A model generated the notes under the pieces. That model ran no database searches. It was not told the origin of the DNA and worked only from the letters and a program-made list of their open reading frames with translations. The position numbers were made by a program, and so were the translations under genes. A stretch of 64,000 nt of DNA from positions 2,986,001 to 3,050,000 of the forward strand of contig NZ_LR134378.1 in the NCBI RefSeq assembly GCF_900637555.1, in the 5' to 3' direction. This DNA is from Lautropia mirabilis. Its GTDB lineage: Bacteria; Pseudomonadota; Gammaproteobacteria; Burkholderiales; Burkholderiaceae_E. Shown here piece by piece: positions 56,579 to 64,000 of this stretch; position 1 is the stretch's first letter, and each line of letters opens with the position of its first letter.

Positions 56579-57412
56579 TCAGGCCATCGGGTTGGCCAGT
56601 GCGCGCAGTTGCCCGGGCGTGGCCACCGGAAGACCGAAGTATGCCAAGTACGCGGGAATCTGCTCATAGAGCATGTCCAGCCCACCCTGCCCCTGGCAGC
56701 CACGCGCCCGGGCAGCGGCCAGAAAGGGGGTGACCTCGGCACTGAGCACCACTTCCCCCACATAGGCATGCGGCGGGATGCGCTCGACATTGATGGGCAG
56801 GGGGTCACCGGCCTTCATGCCCAGCGGCGTGGCGTTGACCACGATGTCGAAGCCGGCCGGGTCGGCACTGCCGGTGACGACCTCCAGCGTCGGGTAGTGC
56901 TGTCGCAGCCGTCCGGCCAGCGCCTGCATGACGGGCTCACGAACATCGAAAAGCGCCAGTCGCGCCACTCCAGCGGCGGCCAGCGACGCGGCAATGGCCG
57001 AGCCCACGCCGCCACTGCCCACCACCAGCGCCGAGCAGCCTCGGGCGCTCACGCCGTTGCGCTGCATGCCGAGCACGAAGCCTTCGCCATCGAACATGTC
57101 GCCTTCCAGGCTGCCGTCAGGCGCGCGTCGCACGGCGTTGCAGGCACCGGCGATGCGTGCGGCGACCGAGACACGGTCGAGCAGCGCCGGCGTGGTGCTC
57201 TTGTGCGGCATGGTGATGAGCGCTCCCACGACGTTGCCCGTGTCAAAGAGTGCTCGCAGCAACGCCGGGTAACTGTCGGGCTGCGAGGCGAAAGGCACGA
57301 CCACCACGTCCTCGCCCACGTGGGCAAACCAGGGGTTGTAGATCATCGGAGACCGAAAGGTCTGGGTGGGATAGCCGATGTGGGCGAGCAGGCGTGTGTT
57401 GCCGGTGATCAT
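56579..57412 (-). CDS. Shikimate dehydrogenase-like protein (AroE family)
   Basis: This 277-residue protein has the AroE fold. An N-terminal substrate domain carries ITMPHKSTTPALLD with the catalytic Lys and GDMFDGEGFVLGM with the conserved Asp. A Rossmann domain with VVGSGGVGSAIAASLAAAG follows. The usual housekeeping AroE reads VTVPFK; ITMPHK is more typical of the AroE-like branch in quinate/shikimate use or aminoshikimate pathways. The ATG at 57412 gives the expected N-terminus; upstream His-rich sequence to 57511 is unlikely. It appears to be co-transcribed with the MFS gene at 55010. Confidence 0.85.
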   Translation of the reverse strand: MITGNTRLLAHIGYPTQTFRSPMIYNPWFAHVGEDVVVVPFASQPDSYPALLRALFDTGNVVGALITMPHKSTTPALLDRVSVAARIAGACNAVRRAPDGSLEGDMFDGEGFVLGMQRNGVSARGCSALVVGSGGVGSAIAASLAAAGVARLALFDVREPVMQALAGRLRQHYPTLEVVTGSADPAGFDIVVNATPLGMKAGDPLPINVERIPPHAYVGEVVLSAEVTPFLAAARARGCQGQGGLDMLYEQIPAYLAYFGLPVATPGQLRALANPMA

Positions 57413-57635
57413 GCCGCGGTGTTCCGGATGAGGGGTTGCCAGGGGAAACGCGCCGGACGGGAAGGCGCCGAACAGGTGGGCTGCATGATGATGAGCATGC
57501 GGAATGGGCATGAGGCCATGGGGTGTTGCAGATTGTCCTCAGGAAAAACCATTAACATGTAGCCTCTGCGACAGGCGCCAGGTCTGTCGCGCGACTCGGT
57601 CGACCCCGACTGCGCACGACGACAAGGAGTAAAGC

Positions 57636-58430
57636 ATGGGTCTGAACGCTCTCTTTCTGGGATATGGTCGCATGGGCGCAGCCCTGGGCGAGGCCTGGCT
57701 GGGTGCCGGGCTGGTGGACGGCATTGATGCAGTGGATCCGATCCGTGCCCAGGATGTGCAGGCCCGCCTGTATCGCCAGGCGGCCGATCTGCCGGACACC
57801 CCCTATGACCTGGTGGTGATGGCCGTGAAACCGGTGATGGCACGCGAGGCACTGAGTGCGCTGCCGGCCAGCCAGCTGCAGAACGCCACGATCATCTCGG
57901 TGATGGCCGGTGTGCCGCTTCGGACACTGCGCGCCTCGCTGCCGCTGGAACGGCCCGTGGTGCGCAGCATGCCCAACACGGCCGTGATGGTGCGCCAGGG
58001 CTGCGTGGGGCTGTATGCCGACGAGGACGTGTCACCGGCGCTGCGCCAGACGATCTCGCGGCTCTTCGATGCCGTGGGCCGTTCGTTCTGGGTGGATGAC
58101 GAGGCCCAGCTGCATGCCGTCACGGCCATCAGCGGCAGCGGCCCAGCCTACTACCACCTGTTTTCCGAGGCGCTGGCTGACGCCGGCGTGAACCTGGGCC
58201 TGCCGCGCGAGCTGGCCAAGCAGCTGGCGGCACAGACGGCGCTGGGGGCAGCCACGCTGCAGACGCAGTACGACGCCGATTTCGTGGCGCTGCGTCAGGC
58301 CGTCACGTCACCCAACGGCACCACGCATGCCGCCATCGAGGAGTTCGAGCAGGGTCAGGCGCTGCGCCGACTGGTGGATGTGGCGGCGGCCAAGGCCGGA
58401 CAGCGTTCGGTCGAACTGTCGGGCGGCTGA
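57636..58430 (+). CDS. proC: Pyrroline-5-carboxylate reductase
   Basis: ProC reduces pyrroline-5-carboxylate to proline with NAD(P)H. The 264-residue protein has the cofactor motif FLGYGRMGAALGEAW (with GYGRMG), VVMAVKP, SVMAGVPL, RSMPNTAVMV, SGSGPAYYHLFSEAL, and VTSPNGTTHAAIEEF near the C-terminus. AAGGAG precedes the ATG at good spacing. It stands alone on the plus strand and converges with the betaine-type ABC genes; both relate to osmotic adaptation, but no operon link exists. Confidence 0.95.
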   Translation: MGLNALFLGYGRMGAALGEAWLGAGLVDGIDAVDPIRAQDVQARLYRQAADLPDTPYDLVVMAVKPVMAREALSALPASQLQNATIISVMAGVPLRTLRASLPLERPVVRSMPNTAVMVRQGCVGLYADEDVSPALRQTISRLFDAVGRSFWVDDEAQLHAVTAISGSGPAYYHLFSEALADAGVNLGLPRELAKQLAAQTALGAATLQTQYDADFVALRQAVTSPNGTTHAAIEEFEQGQALRRLVDVAAAKAGQRSVELSGG

Positions 58431-58475
58431 GCTTCCTGCCCTGGCCCTCCGGCGGATAAAGGCGCAGAGGGCGCA

Positions 58476-58563
58476 TCAGCGGGTCCCTTCAACGGGCCCC
58501 GGCCCCCACCTCAGCCGGTGCCCCTCAGCGGCCCCTTTCAGCCGTTCCCTTCAGCAGGCACTG
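58476..58563. repeat. Imperfect 13-14 base tandem repeats at a gene 3' end
   Basis: Units of the form TCAGC-C/G-G-x-CCCTT begin at 58476, 58511, 58525, 58538 and 58551. The last TCA is the stop codon (TGA on the minus strand) of the ABC ATPase gene, so the array looks like serial duplication of the gene end. Confidence 0.55.
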
Positions 58564-59384
58564 CCGGGGTGACGGGCCGTGCGCATGAACTCGGCCACGT
58601 AGTCGTTGGCCGGATGGTCGAGCAGTTCCTGCGGGGTGCCGACCTGAACCAGCTCGCCGGCGTTGAGGATGGCCAGGCGGCTGCCCATCTTCAACGCCTC
58701 GTCGATGTCGTGGGTGATGAAGACGATGGTCTTGCCCAGCCGCTGCTGCAGGGCCAGCACGGTGTCCTGCAGCCGGATGCGGATGAGCGGATCAAGGGCC
58801 GAGAAGGCTTCGTCCATCAGGATGATGTCAGTATCGGCCGTCAGCGCCCGCGCCAGCCCCACGCGCTGGCGCATGCCGCCCGAGAGCTGTTCCGGATAGC
58901 TGTCGGCCATGTCGGCCAGTTCCATCTCGCGCAGCCAGTAGTAGGCACGCTCGCGCTGCTCCTTGGCTGACAGGCCCCGCACACGCAGGCCGAAGCAGGT
59001 GTTCTGCATCACCGTCAGGTGCGGCAGCAGTCCGAAGTGCTGGAACACCATGCTGACCCGGGCACGCCGGAATTCGCGCAGGCCCCGCGCATCCAGGGCC
59101 GTGACATCGATGTCGCAGGCCTGGATGCGGCCGCAGGAGGGCTCGATGAGCCGGTTGATGTGGCGCACCAGCGTGGACTTGCCCGAGCCGGACAGGCCGA
59201 TGACGCAGAAGATGCCGCCTGAGGGAATCTCCAGGCTGATGTGACGCAGCCCGACACGGCAGCCGGTACGCGCAAAGATCTCGTCGCTGGGCACGTTCTG
59301 GTGCAGCAGGGCCATGGCCTCCTGCACCTGGCGGGGCCGGTCGCCGTAGATCTTGCTGACATCCTCGAACACGATGCGGGTCAT
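58551..59384 (-). CDS. Glycine betaine/proline-type ABC transporter ATPase
   Basis: This 277-residue ATPase resembles ProV/OpuAA. It has Walker A GLSGSGKST near residue 63, a Q-loop in MVFQHFGLLPHLTV, the LSGGMRQRVGLARAL signature, Walker B IILMDEAFSALDPLIR and a switch His in ITHDIDEALKMG. The C-terminal CBS domains of ProV, which sense ionic strength, are absent. The start ATG overlaps the stop of the upstream fused permease gene (59381-59384), so the pair is translationally coupled. Confidence 0.9.
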   Translation of the reverse strand: MTRIVFEDVSKIYGDRPRQVQEAMALLHQNVPSDEIFARTGCRVGLRHISLEIPSGGIFCVIGLSGSGKSTLVRHINRLIEPSCGRIQACDIDVTALDARGLREFRRARVSMVFQHFGLLPHLTVMQNTCFGLRVRGLSAKEQRERAYYWLREMELADMADSYPEQLSGGMRQRVGLARALTADTDIILMDEAFSALDPLIRIRLQDTVLALQQRLGKTIVFITHDIDEALKMGSRLAILNAGELVQVGTPQELLDHPANDYVAEFMRTARHPGSAC

Positions 59385-61324
59385 CTGTTCCCCCTCCGTC
59401 CGTAGGCCTGGGTGATGCGATCGATGACGATGGCCAGGATGACGATGGCGGCACCGGCCTGCACGCCCCGGCCGATGTCCAGCGTCTGGATGGCCTGCAG
59501 CACGTTCTCGCCCAGACCGCGCGCACCGATCATCGAGGCCACCACCACCATGCCCAGCGACATCATGACGGCCTGGTTGATGCCGGCCAGGATGGCGGGC
59601 CGCGCCTGCGGCAGCAGCACCCAGAACAGGAGCTGGGTGCGGGTGCAGCCGAAGGATTCGGCCGACTCGACCATCCGGGCGTCAACCTCGCGGATGCCCA
59701 GAGCGGTGAGACGCACCAGCGGAGCGGTGGCGTAGACCACGGTGGCAAACAGCGCCGGAATGCGGCCGATGCCGAAGAGCATCAGCACCGGAATGAGATA
59801 GACGAAGCTGGGCATGGTCTGGATGATGTCCAGCACAGGCGAGAGCCACCGATGCAGCCAGCGGCTGCGCGCCATCAGGATGCCCAGCGGGAAGCCGATC
59901 ACCAGAATGAAGAGGAAGGCCGCAACCAGCAGCGCCAGGGTCTGCAAGAGCGGCGTCCACAGGCCCAGCCCTCCGATGAGGTAGAAGCCGGCCGCACTGA
60001 AGGCGGCCGACCCAAGGCTGCCCGTGGCGTGCCAGGCCAGGCCGGCCAGCAGCGCCAGCAGCAGCCAGGGCGGCACCGCCGCCAGCGCACGCTCCAGCGG
60101 CAGCAGCAGGCCATGCAGCAGCGACTGGCTGAAGGCGCGGAAGGTCTCGCCATGGTTGGAAACGAGTCGGGCCAGGCTGTCGTTGAGCCAGTCGGCCACC
60201 GACCAGGCGGGGAAGAAGGCTTCCGGACCAGAGGCTTCCGCTCTGTCCGAAGCAGCAGGCGCTTCCGTAGCGCCCTTCTGCCCCGGCAGGCGTGCCGTGT
60301 CGATGCCCAGCCGGCGGGCGACACGCTGGGCGGCCTCGGCCGGCAGCCAGGGTGCCCACAGCTCGGGACGCTGCTGCAGGAAGAGGCGCGCCTGAGCGGG
60401 GCCGTCACGGCGGTTCTCGGTCATGTCGAGAATGAGCCGGTCGAGCACCTCGGGCGACAGCTGGAGTTTCCGGATGAGCGCGATCACCTGCGGATACTGC
60501 TTCTGCAGCGAATCCGAGACGGCCATGGCCAGCCGGGACACCGGAAAGCCCGAGACGCAGCGATCACGGGAAGCCGGGTTCATCAGCTCGGGCCAGCAGC
60601 GGGCGTCGTAGTCGGGGAACGCGATGGGCACCAGGTCGTACTTGGCCATGAGGCCGGCCGGGTGCCAATAGTAGAAGAGCAAGGGCTCGCGGCGGGCAAT
60701 GGCCGAGGCGATCTCGGCATCCAGCGCCGCACCGGTGCCGGGATGGACGTTGGCGTAGCGCGTGGAGAGCCCGGTGTTGGCCAGCAGCCGGGTGTTGAAG
60801 GTCTCGCATGCCCAGCCGGCCGGGCAGTTCAGGAAGCGTGCCTGGCCGGGCTGTTCGGGATTGGGGAACAGATGGGCATGGCTGGCCAGATCATCCACCG
60901 ACTTCAGGTCGGGGTGCTGCTCCTGCACGTAACGGGGCACGTACCAGCCCTGCACGGCACCGCCGGTGAGCGTGTCCCCCAGAATGGCGACCTTCTTGTC
61001 GGCCACGGCCTTCTCGATGCCGGGCGAGCGACCAACCCATTGTTCGGCAATGATCTGGATGTCGTCCTGGATGAGGGCCGATTCCAGACTGGGCACTGAG
61101 CCGGGCACCACCTCGGTGCGGCAACCCAGGCCCTCGCGCAGCAGCAGGTCCAGCAGCGCCGTGGTGATCTGACCGCTTTCCCAGTCCAGCCCGCCCAGGC
61201 GGATGGGGTCCTGGGCAGCACAGTCGGCATGCGCCGGTGCCGGCGCATCCGCAGCGGCTCGGGTCGCAGCCGGCATCAGGGCCACGACCAGGGCAAACAG
61301 CAAGGTGTACAGCTGGATGGCCAA
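59381..61324 (-). CDS. Fused binding protein-permease of a glycine betaine-type ABC importer
   Basis: The 647-residue protein joins two subunits. Residues 25-330 are an OpuAC/ProX-type binding protein (GGLDWESGQI, EQWVGRSPGIEKAV, YYWHPAGLMAKYDLVPIAFP), with Trp residues that usually cage the quaternary ammonium. Residues 400-647 are a ProW-type permease with the EAA-like loop (LGIREVDARMVESAESFGCT and VLLPQARPAILAGINQAVM). A signal peptide opens the chain. Known OpuABC/EgtU fusions, as I recall them, place the permease first; here the binding domain is N-terminal. Substrate could be betaine, choline or ergothioneine-like. Confidence 0.89.
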   Translation of the reverse strand: MAIQLYTLLFALVVALMPAATRAAADAPAPAHADCAAQDPIRLGGLDWESGQITTALLDLLLREGLGCRTEVVPGSVPSLESALIQDDIQIIAEQWVGRSPGIEKAVADKKVAILGDTLTGGAVQGWYVPRYVQEQHPDLKSVDDLASHAHLFPNPEQPGQARFLNCPAGWACETFNTRLLANTGLSTRYANVHPGTGAALDAEIASAIARREPLLFYYWHPAGLMAKYDLVPIAFPDYDARCWPELMNPASRDRCVSGFPVSRLAMAVSDSLQKQYPQVIALIRKLQLSPEVLDRLILDMTENRRDGPAQARLFLQQRPELWAPWLPAEAAQRVARRLGIDTARLPGQKGATEAPAASDRAEASGPEAFFPAWSVADWLNDSLARLVSNHGETFRAFSQSLLHGLLLPLERALAAVPPWLLLALLAGLAWHATGSLGSAAFSAAGFYLIGGLGLWTPLLQTLALLVAAFLFILVIGFPLGILMARSRWLHRWLSPVLDIIQTMPSFVYLIPVLMLFGIGRIPALFATVVYATAPLVRLTALGIREVDARMVESAESFGCTRTQLLFWVLLPQARPAILAGINQAVMMSLGMVVVASMIGARGLGENVLQAIQTLDIGRGVQAGAAIVILAIVIDRITQAYGRRGNR

Positions 61325-61346
61325 GGGCGCCTCCTGTGGGGAAGTG

Positions 61347-61406
61347 GATCAGCCGGGGCGGCCGATCAGCCGGAATGGTCGATCAACCGGGGTGGCCGAT
61401 CAACCG
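61347..61406. repeat. 17-base tandem repeats at the nrdJ 3' end
   Basis: GATCAGCCGGGGCGGCC (61347-61363) is repeated with a few changes at 61364-61380 and 61381-61397, and half a unit follows to 61406. The TCA of the last unit is the nrdJ stop codon read on the minus strand. The array fills the gap between nrdJ and the ABC genes. Confidence 0.8.
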
Positions 61407-63889
61407 CAGCTGCCGAGCATGCCGCACTGGGTGCAGTAGTCGCAGCCATCTTTCCGGATCATCGCATAGGCACCACACTCGCTGCATTTTTTCCCGGCCA
61501 TGATGCCCGAGGATTCGGGGGCAGCCTGCACGGCCGGCTCGACCGACGGCAGCTCGCCCGGCTCGAACAGCGAGGCCTGCACGGCCTCCTGGCGCTTGGC
61601 GATGAGGTTCTGAATGGCGTAGGCGATGGCGGCGACTTCACTGTCGTGCCAGCGCGGCACGTGGGTGCCATCGGCCTTCACATAGGTGCCCAGACGCACC
61701 GGGCCACGGTCCCAGGTGACCTTGCGCATGTCGGACAGTGCACGGTCGAGGAAGCCGCCACGGGCCGCCAGGCTGAGCATCCGCATGGTGGCGGTGATCC
61801 ACTGCTGCGATTCGCCGCTCTGGCCCACGGGCATGAAGAACTCGATGGCGCGCTCGACGGTACGACCATCGGTGCCCTCGACCGGCAGGAAGGAGACGAT
61901 GAGGTAGAGCCGCTGCTGGCCTTCGTGCGTCCAGTACTCGATCTTCTCGGCCACGGCGTTGAGCGCACCCTGCGGACGGCGCTCGATCACCTTGCGCATC
62001 GGATCCTGCTCGTGCTGCTGCGCGGCGGCCTCGGCCTTGTCGGCAGGCTTCTCTTCCTTCTTGGCAGGCTCGGCTTCCAGCACGGCGCCCAGGATGGGAT
62101 TGGGCCGGTAGGTGGCCAGACCCTTCAGGCGGGCCTTCCAGGCCTGCTGGTACAGGTCCTTGAAGTCTTCGTACGGGTAGTCGGCCGGGACGTTGACGGT
62201 CTTGGAGATGGAGGTGTCGACGTAGGGCTGCACGGCCTCCATCATCGCCACGTGTTCCTGGGCCGTCATGGCCAGGGCGTTGACGAAGTAGTCGGGCAGG
62301 TTGTCCACGTCGCCGCCCTGCGACTTGAACAGCCGCCAGGCGTGATCCTCGACCACGTATTCGCTGCGGCTGCCGTCGGCCTCGCGCTTGCGACGCGTGT
62401 AGGTCCAGGAGAACGGCGGCTCGATGCCGTTGCTGGCGTTGTCGGCAAAGGCCAGGCTGACCGTGCCGGTAGGCGCGATGGACAGCAGGTGGCTGTTGCG
62501 GATGCCGTACTTGCGGATGTCGGCCTTGATGTCGTCAGGCAGGCGAGAGGCAAAGCTGCCCTCACCCTTCTTGCTGCCCTTGCCCAGGTAGCGATCGGCG
62601 TCGAACTGCGGGAAGGCGCCCTTCTCCTTGGCCAGCTCGACCGAGGCACGGTAAGCGGCGTTGCGCATGGTCTCGGCAATGCGGGCGGCCATGGCGCGGC
62701 CCTCGGCGCGGTCGTAGCGCAGCTTCAGCATGGCCAGCGTGTTGCCCAGGCCGGTGAAGCCCACGCCGATGCGGCGCTTGGCGGCGGCTTCGGCGCGCTG
62801 CTTGTCCAGCGGCCAGAAGGTCACGTCCAGCACGTTGTCGAGAGCGCGCACCTGGATGGCCACCACGTCCTCGAAGGCGGCGAAGTCGAAGGTCGGCTCG
62901 CCGCCATGCCCGAAGGCGTTGCGCACGAAGCGGGTCAGGATGATGGGACCCAGGTCGCAGCAGCCGTAGGGCGGCAGCGGCTGCTCGCCACAGGGGTTGG
63001 TGGCCTCGATGGTCTCGCAGTAGTTGAGGTTGTTGTCGCGGCCGATGGCGTCGAGGAACAGGATGCCGGGCTCGGCGAAGTCGTAGGTGGACTTCATGAT
63101 CGTGTCCCACAGCTGCCGGGCCGGCACGCGGCGGTAGACCCACTTGCCGTCGTCACGCTGATAGGCGCCTGCGGCCATGACCTTGCGGCCGGGGCGGGCG
63201 CGGTGCACCAGCTCCCAGTCGGCGTTGTCCTGCAGGGCCTTCATGAAGGCGTCGGTGACGCCGACCGAGACGTTGAAGTTGTTCCAGCGGCCCGGGGTGC
63301 GCTTGGCGGTGATGAAGTCCAGCACGTCCGGATGATCGATGCGCAGCACGCCCATCTGGGCGCCACGGCGGCTGCCGGCGCTCTCGACGGTGGCGCAGCT
63401 CTGGTCGAAGACGTTGATGTAGCTGCACGGGCCGGAGGCGATGGAGTGCGTGCCCTTGACCTCGGCGCCGTTGGGGCGGATGCGGGAGAAGTCGTAGCCG
63501 ACGCCACCGCCGCGACGCATGGTTTCGGCCGCCTCGCGCAGGGCCTCGTAGATGCCGGGGTAGCCCTGGTCGTCGTAGCCCTGGATGCAGTCGCCCACGG
63601 GCTGCACGAAACAGTTGATGAGGGTGGCCTGGATATCGGTACCGGCTGCGCTCATGATGCGGCCCGCACCGATGGCACCGGCATGCAGGTTGCCCAGGAA
63701 CTTTGCTTCCCACTCGTCACGGATCTCGGGCTTCTCGACCGAGGCCAGCGCGCGCGCCACCCGGGCAAACAGCTCGGCTTCGGTCTTCTCACCGTCCTTC
63801 AGGTACTTCTCGGCCAGCACATCCTGGCTGATGGGCTGGACGGGCAGCGCCGACGAGGTGTGGGCGGCAGGCAGGACATCACGTTTCAT
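61400..63889 (-). CDS. nrdJ: Adenosylcobalamin-dependent (class II) ribonucleotide reductase
   Basis: NrdJ makes deoxyribonucleotides with a radical generated from adenosylcobalamin, independent of oxygen. The 829-residue protein starts with PISQDVLAEKYLKDGEKTEAELF. It contains GGGVGYDFSRIRP, the active-site NPCGEQPL, SIAPTGTVSLAFADNASNGIEPPF, and a C-terminal zinc/redox tail with paired Cys (KCSECGAY and CDYCTQCGMLGSC). I chose the ATG at 63889 (MKRDVLP); an upstream ATG at 63928 adds 13 residues. The 111 bases upstream to the window end show no riboswitch. Its cofactor need explains the cobalamin importer at 51481. Confidence 0.94.
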   Translation of the reverse strand: MKRDVLPAAHTSSALPVQPISQDVLAEKYLKDGEKTEAELFARVARALASVEKPEIRDEWEAKFLGNLHAGAIGAGRIMSAAGTDIQATLINCFVQPVGDCIQGYDDQGYPGIYEALREAAETMRRGGGVGYDFSRIRPNGAEVKGTHSIASGPCSYINVFDQSCATVESAGSRRGAQMGVLRIDHPDVLDFITAKRTPGRWNNFNVSVGVTDAFMKALQDNADWELVHRARPGRKVMAAGAYQRDDGKWVYRRVPARQLWDTIMKSTYDFAEPGILFLDAIGRDNNLNYCETIEATNPCGEQPLPPYGCCDLGPIILTRFVRNAFGHGGEPTFDFAAFEDVVAIQVRALDNVLDVTFWPLDKQRAEAAAKRRIGVGFTGLGNTLAMLKLRYDRAEGRAMAARIAETMRNAAYRASVELAKEKGAFPQFDADRYLGKGSKKGEGSFASRLPDDIKADIRKYGIRNSHLLSIAPTGTVSLAFADNASNGIEPPFSWTYTRRKREADGSRSEYVVEDHAWRLFKSQGGDVDNLPDYFVNALAMTAQEHVAMMEAVQPYVDTSISKTVNVPADYPYEDFKDLYQQAWKARLKGLATYRPNPILGAVLEAEPAKKEEKPADKAEAAAQQHEQDPMRKVIERRPQGALNAVAEKIEYWTHEGQQRLYLIVSFLPVEGTDGRTVERAIEFFMPVGQSGESQQWITATMRMLSLAARGGFLDRALSDMRKVTWDRGPVRLGTYVKADGTHVPRWHDSEVAAIAYAIQNLIAKRQEAVQASLFEPGELPSVEPAVQAAPESSGIMAGKKCSECGAYAMIRKDGCDYCTQCGMLGSCG

Positions 63890-64000
63890 AGGGCGTACAT
63901 TCCAGAACGACAGGGCGCAACGGGCCATCCGGCCCGGTTTGCCAGAAAAACGAAAACGGCCGAAGGCCGCATGAAGACGAAGGCGCCACCGTCAGGCTGG

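Overview
The window is GC-rich, densely coded DNA from a betaproteobacterium, most likely of the order Burkholderiales. The evidence is gene order: glyQ-glyS-plsC-DUF45, lptD-surA-ksgA, amgK-murU-ubiH-dusB-fis-purH-ruvCAB and ybgC-tolQRAB-pal-cpoB are typical of that order. A Lautropia-like organism is a possibility, but the sequence alone does not fix the genus.

Positions 1-27800 are mostly housekeeping. They hold a Gfo/Idh/MocA oxidoreductase; glyQS; plsC; a DUF45 metallopeptidase; two tandem YIP1-like membrane proteins; ksgA, surA and lptD on the minus strand; amgK; an unusual murU-ubiH gene fusion; dusB-fis-purH; ruvC and ruvAB; the complete Tol-Pal operon; and a tRNA-Lys gene with a clear promoter and terminator. 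pdxA, gmhB and pepP, which I recall from these blocks in relatives, are not at their usual places.

Positions 27800-30080 look like a decaying accessory patch: a frameshifted flavodoxin, an intact pair encoding a carboxymuconolactone decarboxylase family protein and a cupin, a membrane protein fragment, and a short ORF ending in a LysR-type C-terminus.

Positions 30090-34100 form a minus-strand operon encoding a TonB-dependent receptor, a DUF2478 protein and a class III periplasmic binding protein. A ModE-like inverted repeat overlaps its promoter region. This is the best candidate here for an undescribed system: TonB-dependent uptake of molybdate, tungstate or a chelate of them.

Positions 34400-41340 carry sulfite reduction genes (cysJ, cysI, and a cysG whose methyltransferase half is degenerate) and a GMC oxidoreductase. 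Positions 41478-50600 form an iron-acquisition island: two TonB receptors, crcB, isochorismate synthase, a stand-alone isochorismatase, 2,3-dihydro-2,3-dihydroxybenzoate dehydrogenase and an MFS transporter, with a Fur-like palindrome in the divergent promoter region. No adenylation enzyme or NRPS is present, so free 2,3-dihydroxybenzoate may be the product.

Positions 50800-54900 hold a cobalamin-riboswitch-controlled ABC transporter (btuFCD-like) with a pseudoazurin gene at its end. An aroE-like gene plus a second MFS transporter, proC, a betaine-type ABC transporter with fused binding protein and permease, and an adenosylcobalamin-dependent ribonucleotide reductase (nrdJ) complete the window. 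nrdJ gives a clear reason for the B12 uptake operon.
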